This document shows, piece after piece, positions 57,472 through 64,000 of a stretch of DNA of 64,000 nucleotides (positions within the stretch are counted from its first letter, which is position 1; each line of letters starts with the position of its first letter). This DNA comes from Streptomyces caelestis (GTDB lineage Bacteria; Actinomycetota; Actinomycetes; Streptomycetales; Streptomycetaceae): positions 6,944,001 to 7,008,000 of the forward strand of contig NZ_JACHNE010000001.1 of the NCBI RefSeq assembly GCF_014205255.1, given 5' to 3'. The position numbers and the translations under genes are program-made. Under the pieces are notes generated by a model, which made no database searches, was not told the origin of the DNA, and worked only from the letters and a program-made list of their open reading frames with translations.

Positions 57472-58263
57472 TCAGGCGCTCGGTGGCACTCGTGACGGTC
57501 GGCCCGCGCCGCGCGTCAGCGCGTACCCGGCGATGCCCGCCAGCGCCGCCAGCACGCCACCCATCCCGGTCCACACCCACCGGTCCGACCACCAGCCGGA
57601 CGCCCAGCCGTCCTCCGGTTCGAGGCCGGCCAGCACCGCCGCGTTCTCCCGCTGATCCTCGGACGTCGTCGCGATGCCCGGCACCAGAGGCTCGGACAGC
57701 GAGCCGTCCACCGCCACCGCGCCGCCCATGTCCTGGGAGTCGGCCCGGACTTCGGTGCCGACCGGGAGACCCAGGTCGGCGGTGGCGACGCCGGTCGCCG
57801 TCAGCCGGATGTAGTAGGTGCCGGGCAGCGGGTCGTTCGCCCACGGCTCCGACCAGGCGCGGACCGTGCGCAGCACGCAGGTCAGCTCCACGGAGGAGGC
57901 GTCCGCCGTCGCGGTGCGCGTCTGCGCCCCGTACTGGCAGGCCTGGCGGCGGCGCAGGCCGTCGTACACGTCGATCTGCCAGGTCTGCGCGGTGTGGGTG
58001 TCCGGCAGCTTCACCGTCGCCCTGACCGTGGGGCGCTGCCCGGTGTCGGCGGGGAACGACCAGTACAGGTAGTCGCCCGTGGAGCCGCTCGCCGTGGCCT
58101 GCTGCCCCTGCTCGATCTCCGTGGCCGTACGGAAGGAGGTGCCCGCCCGGGTGGGTGCCGCCGACGAGTCCTGCGACGGACTCGGCGAGGCGTCCGCCGC
58201 GGCCGGAGCGGACGCCAGTCCGAGGGTCAGCAGCGCGGCGCTCAACGCACGTACCGTTCGCAT
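57472..58263 (-). CDS. Exported membrane-anchored protein, partner of VWA protein
   Basis: The 263-residue protein has a signal peptide (RTVRALSAALLTLGLASAPA), an extracellular beta-rich domain (GDYLYWSFPADTGQRPTVRA, PLPGTYYIRLTATGV) and a C-terminal membrane anchor (WTGMGGVLAALAGIAGYALT). I do not recognise a named family. The start ATG overlaps the stop of the VWA gene (TGATG), so the two are made together and probably form one envelope complex. Confidence 0.7.
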   Translation of the reverse strand: MRTVRALSAALLTLGLASAPAAADASPSPSQDSSAAPTRAGTSFRTATEIEQGQQATASGSTGDYLYWSFPADTGQRPTVRATVKLPDTHTAQTWQIDVYDGLRRRQACQYGAQTRTATADASSVELTCVLRTVRAWSEPWANDPLPGTYYIRLTATGVATADLGLPVGTEVRADSQDMGGAVAVDGSLSEPLVPGIATTSEDQRENAAVLAGLEPEDGWASGWWSDRWVWTGMGGVLAALAGIAGYALTRGAGRPSRVPPSA

Positions 58264-59537
58264 CAGTTGGTCCTCCAGACCGCGACCCGCCAGCGCGAGA
58301 GCCAGCCCCAGACGAGACCGGCGAGGAAGCCGGTGAGAATCAGCGCGCCGAGCAGCCACCAGCCGCGGCCGAGGCCGAAGGAGGCCACGTCGCCCGCCTG
58401 GCTCGGACCGTCCACGACGTCGACGGTCAGCTCCAGCGGCAGCCCGGGCGTGGTCTTCACCCCGGAGGCCGCCGAGAAGGAGTGGGTGACCGCCAGGCAC
58501 ACCCGCTCCGCGGCCGGCTTGTCGCCGTCGGTGTCGTCACGCTCGGGCTCGGGGTATCTGAGCCCCGTCGAGATCACATCCGTACGGCCGTTGCCCGCCG
58601 CCTCGCCGCGCACGATCTCCCGGCCGTGCGCCGTGACCGCCCGCAGCAGTACCCCGTAGCCGGGGTTCACGGCCCGGTCGGCCGCCACGCTCACCGAGGC
58701 CCGCAGCTCCTGGCCCGGCAGCACGTCCACCCGGTACCAGCGCTGCTGCCCGAACTCCTCCCGGTCCGTGTACAGCCCGGACTTCAGCGCCGGTGCCCCG
58801 GTGCACTCGGTGGCGCCCTCCACCGGCACCGGCGTCACCACCGGATCGGCCGCCCGGTCCACCAACTCGTTGACCCGGTCGGTGAGTTCGTCCTGGTGCT
58901 CCACGGAGGTGTAGGTGCCGCCGGTGGCCTCGGCGATGCAGCTGAGCTGCCGGCTCAGCTTGGCGGTCGGCACCAGGCCCAGCGTGTCGATGGTCAGGCC
59001 GATGCCCTTGGCGGCGATCTCGCGGGCGACCTCGCACGGGTCGAGCGGGGCGCAGGTGTCCTCGCCGTCGCTGATCAGCACGATGCGCTTGGAGCCGTCG
59101 CCGCCGTCCAGGTCGTCGGCCGCCTTCAGCAGGGCCGGGCCGATCGGCGTCCAGCCGGTCGGGGTGAGCGTGGCGACGGCCGCCTTGGCCTCGGTGCGGT
59201 CCAGCGGGCCGACCGGGTAGAGCTGCGCGGTGTCCTTGCAGCCCGTCTTGCGGTCGTCGCCGGGGTAGTCGGCGCCCAGGGTACGGATGCCGAGTTCGAC
59301 CTCCTCGGGCGTCGCGTCCAGCACCTCGTTGAACGCCTGCTTCGCGGCGGCCATCCGCGACTGTCCGTCGATGTCCCGGGCCCGCATCGAACCGCTCACG
59401 TCGAGGACGAGGTCGACCTTGGGGGCGTCCTGGCCCGTGGGTTCACCGGCGACCGCTCCGGCCGGGAAGGCGAGCCCGGCCGTCAACGCGGCGAGCAGGG
59501 CACAGACCGCTGCCACCGGCCGTTTTCTTGTGATCAT
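58263..59537 (-). CDS. Secreted von Willebrand factor type A domain protein
   Basis: The 424-residue protein begins with a signal peptide (AAVCALLAALTAGLAF) and has a VWA domain with an intact metal-ion-dependent adhesion site: DLVLDVSGSM, a Thr in TPTGWTPIGPAL and the Asp in LISDGEDTCA. After a beta-rich middle comes one C-terminal membrane helix (GWWLLGALILTGFLAGLVWG) and a short basic tail. It likely displays a metal-dependent ligand-binding domain at the cell surface. It is followed, with overlap, by the smaller exported partner. Confidence 0.85.
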   Translation of the reverse strand: MITRKRPVAAVCALLAALTAGLAFPAGAVAGEPTGQDAPKVDLVLDVSGSMRARDIDGQSRMAAAKQAFNEVLDATPEEVELGIRTLGADYPGDDRKTGCKDTAQLYPVGPLDRTEAKAAVATLTPTGWTPIGPALLKAADDLDGGDGSKRIVLISDGEDTCAPLDPCEVAREIAAKGIGLTIDTLGLVPTAKLSRQLSCIAEATGGTYTSVEHQDELTDRVNELVDRAADPVVTPVPVEGATECTGAPALKSGLYTDREEFGQQRWYRVDVLPGQELRASVSVAADRAVNPGYGVLLRAVTAHGREIVRGEAAGNGRTDVISTGLRYPEPERDDTDGDKPAAERVCLAVTHSFSAASGVKTTPGLPLELTVDVVDGPSQAGDVASFGLGRGWWLLGALILTGFLAGLVWGWLSRWRVAVWRTN

Positions 59538-59581
59538 CGGCGGATCTTATTGATCACCGGGGCGGTGTTCCAAAACGGGGT

Positions 59582-61078
59582 TCAGGCAAGCGGGTTGGGC
59601 AGTTCCGCCCACTGGTCCCCGGCCGTCTGCGGCGACAGCCGCATCAGCGTCAGCGCCTTGGTGGGCAGCGGGTCCGCGCGCAGCGCCGCGAGGTCCGGGG
59701 TGCGGGGCAGATCCCGTACGGCCGTCCGCAGCGCCTCCGTGAGCGCCGGCCCCGACCCTGCCGTGCCGGCCAGCGCTCCCGCCACCAGCGAGCCGAACAG
59801 CTTGCGCCGCAGCGTGCGTTCGTCGTCCGTGACCATACGGGCGGGCAGGCCGGGCACCGTGATGCCGTGCCGGGCGAGACGGGCGGGGCTGACGCGGATG
59901 TCGGCCAGGTCGCGGTAGACCAGCCGCAGCGGATCGCCCGCCGGCGACAGGATCACCAGGAGGTTCTGGCCGTGCGCCTCCAGGGCCACGCCCAGCTCCA
60001 GCAGCCGCAGGCCGACGGTGAGGGCGAGGCGCGCGAATCCGGCCAGCCAGGCGGGGGAGCGGGGGAGTTCGGTGGTGGCGAGCGCCGCCACCGGCAGGAC
60101 CCGTTCGCCGCCCGTCGCATAGGCCTCCGGCGGCTCCCGCAGGACGGCCGCGAAGTCGGGGGAGCCGGCCGCCGCCGCGCCCAGGGTGCGGGTCACGTGC
60201 AGCAGGCCGTCGGTGTGCGCCGCCGGCGTCTCGGCGAACTCCGACAGCACCGCGGACGCGGCGACCGAGGGCAGCGAGATGTCCCGCACCGACGACGTCA
60301 GCCGGGCACTGAGCGAGGTCTTGACGTGCGGCCCGCCGGGCAGCGCGAGCGTCCGCAGCGCCATCAGGGGATGCCCGGCGCGCCGCTCCTCGCACACCCG
60401 CTTCAGCACGTGCGCCGCCTGCCACGGGTGCACCGGCAGCACCACCCGCTCCCCGTCCCGCAGCTCCCGCGGCCACACGCCCGTCACCAGGCACTCCTCC
60501 GCCCGCACCGGCACCAGCCCCAGCTCCACCACCGGCCGGTGCTCGGGCCCGTAGGCGAGCTGCTCGGCCACCGAGAAACCGGGCCGGGACCGGCAGGTGG
60601 GGTGGAACGGATGCCCGTCGACGATCCGCTGCTCCCACTCCCAGTCGCTCCCCGGCCACGCGTCCGTGGCGCGGCCCTCCTGCCCCGCCCTCGACAGCGC
60701 CAACGAGGCGACGCTGTGCCCGAGTTCGGCGGCGAAGGACGCGGAGTGCGGTACGGCGAGGTCCGTCACCAGCCGGGCCGGATCGTCGTACTCCGCCTCG
60801 TCGAGCCGTACGACCGTGACGTACGCGCCGGTCGCGTACGGATCCGGCCGCGGGCCGTGCAGTCGGCGCCCGTCGGACAGGCACAGGGTCAGCCCGTCCC
60901 GGCCCTGCTCGCGGCGGGTGACCCAGGGCAGCGGATCGTGGGCGAGACCGCGCCACAGACGGGACAGCACGGCCGCCCGGGCACCGGGCAGTTCGGCCTC
61001 GTACCGCGGCAGGAGACCGGGCCGTACGACGGCCAGTTCGTCGGTGACCTCGGCCTCGGCGGTGGGGGAACGGTGCAC
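59582..61078 (-). CDS. IucA/IucC-family (NIS) siderophore synthetase
   Basis: This is an NRPS-independent siderophore synthetase, 498 residues, that adenylates a carboxylate and condenses it with an amine. Family motifs are DGHPFHPTCRSRPGFS, VHPWQAAHVLKR, HVKTSLSARLTSSVRDI and LEAHGQNLLVILSP. The GTG at 61078 has GAGGAG seven bases upstream. It is divergent from a second synthetase. No decarboxylase, hydroxylase or transport genes of a siderophore pathway are seen within 5 kb, so the partners are elsewhere or lost. Confidence 0.88.
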   Translation of the reverse strand: MHRSPTAEAEVTDELAVVRPGLLPRYEAELPGARAAVLSRLWRGLAHDPLPWVTRREQGRDGLTLCLSDGRRLHGPRPDPYATGAYVTVVRLDEAEYDDPARLVTDLAVPHSASFAAELGHSVASLALSRAGQEGRATDAWPGSDWEWEQRIVDGHPFHPTCRSRPGFSVAEQLAYGPEHRPVVELGLVPVRAEECLVTGVWPRELRDGERVVLPVHPWQAAHVLKRVCEERRAGHPLMALRTLALPGGPHVKTSLSARLTSSVRDISLPSVAASAVLSEFAETPAAHTDGLLHVTRTLGAAAAGSPDFAAVLREPPEAYATGGERVLPVAALATTELPRSPAWLAGFARLALTVGLRLLELGVALEAHGQNLLVILSPAGDPLRLVYRDLADIRVSPARLARHGITVPGLPARMVTDDERTLRRKLFGSLVAGALAGTAGSGPALTEALRTAVRDLPRTPDLAALRADPLPTKALTLMRLSPQTAGDQWAELPNPLA

Positions 61079-61187
61079 GGGCGGGCTCCTCGGGTACGAA
61101 TAGGGCGTCACGGCGGGATGACGACGACACGCATACTGATCATCTCCGCCCGGAAGTCCGGAAATCCGGAAGGACCACAGGGAACGA

Positions 61188-62759
61188 GTGGAACGCGTGG
61201 ACCTCATGCCCCCGCCCGACGGCGACGACTCCGCCCACGGCGCATCCGCCCAGGGTGCGTCGGCCCCCGGCGAGTCCGCCCAGGACGACCCGGTCACCGG
61301 CCCTCTCGCCGAACGGGCCGACGCGTACGCCGCCGTGCCGCTGCTGAACTGCCTGCTGCGGGAGGTGGCCGAGCCCGTCGAGCCGGGCGTGTACCGGCTG
61401 CGGACCAGCGGCCGTCTGCTGCGGGTGCGGGGCCGGCGCCGGCCCACCGGACCCGAGGTGCACGCGGACGGCGCCTGGCACCCCCTCACCCACGCCGAAC
61501 TGGTCAAGCTCACTGCCGAGGAACTCCGCCGCCGAACCGGCCTGTCCAACTCCGAACTGCCCGCCGAGATGATCGACAGCCGGGACGCCGTCGCCGCGCT
61601 GCTGGCCGCCCGCGCCCGGGCGGTCCCGCCCGACGACCCCTATCTGCGCTCCGAGCAGTGCCTCCTCACCGGCCACACCCACCACCCGGCCCCCAAGGCG
61701 CGCGGCGGCGGCCCCGCCGCCGGCTGGCTGCCGTACGCGCCCGAGGCGTACGCCCGCTTCCCGCTGACCCTGCTCGGGCTGCGCGAGGACACCGTCGTCG
61801 AGGAGGGCGACACCTCGGCCCTCGACGCCCTCGGCACGGCCCCGCCCGGCTACCGGCTGCTGCCCGCCCACCCCTGGCAGCTCGAACTGGCCGGTCCGGA
61901 GCTCGCCGGCGCCTTCGCGGACGGCAGACTCGTCAGGCTCGGCACGACCGCCTTCGACACCTGGCCGACGGCCGCGATCCGCACGCTCTACGCACCCGGG
62001 CCCGACCTCTTCCTGAAGTTCAGCCTGGACGTGCGCATCACCAACGACATCCGCCGGCTGTGGCGCCACGACCTGCTCGCCCTGCGCCGGACCGACGCGG
62101 CCGTCCGCGCCGCCTTCGAGACGTACGAAGGCCCCCCGGCCTGGCTCAGCGACCGCGGGTACCGCACCGCCGACTTCGCCTTCGAGGCCCTGGCCGTCCT
62201 CGTCCGGGACGGCTTCGGCGGCCGTCTCCTGCCCGGCGCGACCCCGCTGCTCGCCGCCGGTCTCGTCGAGGGCTTCGACGGCAACCCGCTCGACGGGGCC
62301 GCCGATCCCGAGGCCTGGTGGGCGGCGTACCTGGCGCAGGTGGTGCCCCCGGCCCTGACGGCCTTCGCCCGGCACGGTGTCGTCATCGAGGCGCACCTCC
62401 AGAACACCCTGGTCGCCGTGGACACCGGCGGCACGCCTGTGCAGGCGCTGTACCGGGACGCCGAGGGCGTGAAACTCCTGCCGCGGGTGTCGCGGGAGGC
62501 GGGCTGGGAGCGGCTCGTGTACTGCCTGGTCGTCAACCACCTCGGCGAGGTCGCCGGCGCCCTCGCGGAACGCCACCCCGGTTTCGACCCCTGGCCCGCC
62601 GCCCGCCGCGAACTCGCCCGCCACGACCTTCCGGAGATCCCCGCCCTGCTCGCCTCTGCCACCCTCCCCGGCAAGACGAACCTGCTGCTCCGCTGGACGG
62701 GGGCGGACGGCGCGGACGCGCGCTACCTGCCGCTGCCCAACCCGCTGCGCGGCACCTGA
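61188..62759 (+). CDS. IucA/IucC-family (NIS) siderophore synthetase
   Basis: This is a second NIS synthetase, 523 residues, with a 30-residue Ala/Ser/Gly-rich N-terminal extension. Motifs: LLTGHTHHPAPKARGGG, RLLPAHPWQLELAGPEL, FLKFSLDVRITNDIRRL, and IEAHLQNTLVAVDTGG. It is diverged from the first synthetase and lies back to back with it (109 bp between starts), suggesting two condensations on one carboxylate scaffold. I see no iron box in the shared intergenic region, which is unexpected for siderophore genes. Confidence 0.9.
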   Translation: MERVDLMPPPDGDDSAHGASAQGASAPGESAQDDPVTGPLAERADAYAAVPLLNCLLREVAEPVEPGVYRLRTSGRLLRVRGRRRPTGPEVHADGAWHPLTHAELVKLTAEELRRRTGLSNSELPAEMIDSRDAVAALLAARARAVPPDDPYLRSEQCLLTGHTHHPAPKARGGGPAAGWLPYAPEAYARFPLTLLGLREDTVVEEGDTSALDALGTAPPGYRLLPAHPWQLELAGPELAGAFADGRLVRLGTTAFDTWPTAAIRTLYAPGPDLFLKFSLDVRITNDIRRLWRHDLLALRRTDAAVRAAFETYEGPPAWLSDRGYRTADFAFEALAVLVRDGFGGRLLPGATPLLAAGLVEGFDGNPLDGAADPEAWWAAYLAQVVPPALTAFARHGVVIEAHLQNTLVAVDTGGTPVQALYRDAEGVKLLPRVSREAGWERLVYCLVVNHLGEVAGALAERHPGFDPWPAARRELARHDLPEIPALLASATLPGKTNLLLRWTGADGADARYLPLPNPLRGT

Positions 62760-62775
62760 GAGCCGGGGCTCGCGG

Positions 62776-63564
62776 TCAGGGTGAGAGTGGCTGTCCTCGA
62801 CCTGACGCCGTCGCCGTCGGGCCCGGCTCCGGGGCGGGCGGGGCCTCGTCGTCCATGTCCCCGCGCAAAGCGGCGATGACGAAGGCCGTCATGGAGGCCA
62901 GGCCGAGCAGCGCGAGCGGCCCCCAGATCGCCGGGACCGCCCAGAACGGCCAGCCGTTGGCGGCCTGCGCCCACAGGGTGAACAGGGCCGCGACGGCCAT
63001 GCAGACGCCGTGCCACCGCACCACCACCCCCGCCTTGGCGTGGCGCCGGTCGCCCCGCGCGAACAGGGGCCACGCCCCGCCGGCCAAGGCGGGCAGACCG
63101 AACGCGAAACAGGCGAGCGCGCCGCCGAGGCGGTCCTCGGCCCGGCCCATGGGCCCGTGGGACGTCTGCTGCCGCCGCCCGTCGGCGTCCCGTACCTCGA
63201 CGACGTGCCCGTGCCAGATCAGGCCGACGACCTTCTCGCCCGCCGCCATCTCCGACAGGACCGGATCGGTCTGCCGGAAGGTCACGTCCCAGGGCTTGCC
63301 GGAGGGCGGCAGCAGCTCCGCCTCCGGCGGGCGGTTGCGCTTGCCGCGGTTCAGGTCGGCCTTGCGGACGGTGAACTCCTGCTCCCACCGGCATCCCGAC
63401 GCCTTCACCGGGACGGAGGCGCAGGCCGGCGCGGCACGGAACTCCCGCTCCCGGTCCAGCGCCCCGCGGACCTCCAAGGCCATGGCCACTGAGACGACGA
63501 GCGTCACGACCCCCATCAGCAGCCACGCCACGTTCCCCGGACCCTGCCGGCTCCCCGACCCCAT
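62776..63564 (-). CDS. Four-helix membrane protein of unknown function
   Basis: The 262-residue protein has membrane segments at about residues 12-32 (NVAWLLMGVVTLVVSVAMAL), 150-172, 186-205 and 215-240, and a soluble extracytoplasmic loop of about 115 residues between the first two, containing a cysteine pair (APACASVPVKASGC). GGGGGAGG precedes the ATG. It is a conserved-looking streptomycete membrane protein; no function can be assigned. Confidence 0.7.
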   Translation of the reverse strand: MGSGSRQGPGNVAWLLMGVVTLVVSVAMALEVRGALDREREFRAAPACASVPVKASGCRWEQEFTVRKADLNRGKRNRPPEAELLPPSGKPWDVTFRQTDPVLSEMAAGEKVVGLIWHGHVVEVRDADGRRQQTSHGPMGRAEDRLGGALACFAFGLPALAGGAWPLFARGDRRHAKAGVVVRWHGVCMAVAALFTLWAQAANGWPFWAVPAIWGPLALLGLASMTAFVIAALRGDMDDEAPPAPEPGPTATASGRGQPLSP

Positions 63565-63725
63565 CGTGCCTCCCCCTCGCAGGACTCCGAGCGCACCGTA
63601 TCCGAACCCGTAGGTGTTCCCGAGCGGTCCGACGGCCCGATGGGGGCGCCACCCGAGCACAGGCGCGCTGGTCAGCGCCCAGTAGAGTGCGCCTCTGTTG
63701 CCCCCGAACCCCGAGGTATCGCGCA

Positions 63726-64000
63726 GTGACCCCCGCAGCTTCCGCACCGACCGCCGCCGTGACCGTCGTCGGGCTCGGGGCCGACGGCTGGGCGGGACTG
63801 CCCGACGCCTCCCGCACCGCACTGCGCGAGGCCGAGGTCCTGATCGGCGGACCCCGCCAGCTGGATCTGCTGCCGCCGGAGTGCACCGGGCAGCGTGTCG
63901 CCTGGCCCTCGCCGCTGCGCCCCGCCGTCCCCGGCCTGCTCGCCGCGCACGCCGGCCGCCGGATCGCCGTACTGGCCAGCGGGGACCCCATGTTCTACGG
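63726..64000 (+). CDS. cobL: Cobalamin-pathway precorrin-6Y methyltransferase (CobL/CbiE), 5' part
   Basis: Only the first 91 codons are in the window. They read VTVVGLGADGWAGLPDASR, the SAM-binding loop of CbiE/CobL-type tetrapyrrole methyltransferases, then AEVLIGGPRQLDLLPPE and the catalytic-loop segment LASGDPMFYG. CobL methylates C5 and C15 of precorrin-6Y and decarboxylates it. Product B12 is the cofactor of the methylmalonyl-CoA mutase in this window. The start GTG at 63726 is preceded by only a weak ribosome binding site. Confidence 0.85.
   Translation, partial: MTPAASAPTAAVTVVGLGADGWAGLPDASRTALREAEVLIGGPRQLDLLPPECTGQRVAWPSPLRPAVPGLLAAHAGRRIAVLASGDPMFY

Overview
The window is about 72% GC, with strongly GC-biased third codon positions, GTG starts, tightly overlapping genes and many two-domain regulators. 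The gene content (LAL and HxlR regulators, LmbU-type regulator, cobalamin-dependent methylmalonyl-CoA mutase, streptomycete-style serine protease, NIS siderophore synthetases) points to a chromosome of Streptomyces or a very close relative. All function calls rest on reading the translated sequence and on memory of protein families; no search was run.

Left part (1-31 kb): a LacI-type repressor diverges from an alpha-glucoside-type ABC uptake operon (lipoprotein, two permeases, GH13 glucosidase). Then come a proton-translocating transhydrogenase pair (pntAB), argG with its own ArgR box, and a mutA-mutB-meaB operon for methylmalonyl-CoA/succinyl-CoA interconversion. After these lie a YihY membrane protein, a winged-helix protein, a LysE exporter, a secreted trypsin, a large LAL regulator, a GAF-LuxR regulator divergent from two acyl-CoA synthetases, two GNAT acetyltransferases, and a MerR regulator divergent from an imine-reductase-type enzyme. 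Decayed gene pieces (AraC, MFS, ABC ATPase, alpha/beta hydrolase) lie between intact genes.

Middle part (32-53 kb): a purine/urate and glyoxylate salvage region. Its left half has glyoxylate carboligase (gcl), a truncated catalase, tartronate semialdehyde reductase and hydroxypyruvate isomerase. Its right half has a small thiamine-binding-like protein, a YheO-type HTH regulator, OHCU decarboxylase, HIU hydrolase, urate oxidase, an 8-oxoguanine/guanine deaminase-type amidohydrolase and a purine permease. Related operator-like sequences precede gcl, the catalase remnant, hyi and uraD, which suggests one regulon. A Shedu-type (DUF4263) nuclease gene lies in the left half.

Between the two halves (40.4-46.8 kb) is a compact foreign-looking module: a frameshifted LmbU-family regulator, an iron-box-like site, a 7Fe ferredoxin, three different radical SAM enzymes (AmrS-like, SPASM, HemN-like) and a LysE-type exporter. 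I recognise no characterised pathway with this composition, and it is the best candidate here for an undescribed biosynthetic system.

Right part (53-64 kb): a rearranged Ser/Thr kinase remnant, a thioesterase, an AlaA-type aminotransferase divergent from an HxlR regulator with paired operators, a VWA-domain secretory pair, two divergent IucA/IucC siderophore synthetases, a membrane protein, and the start of a cobalamin-pathway methyltransferase cut by the window edge. Several genes are broken by single-base shifts; some may be sequencing errors rather than real decay.
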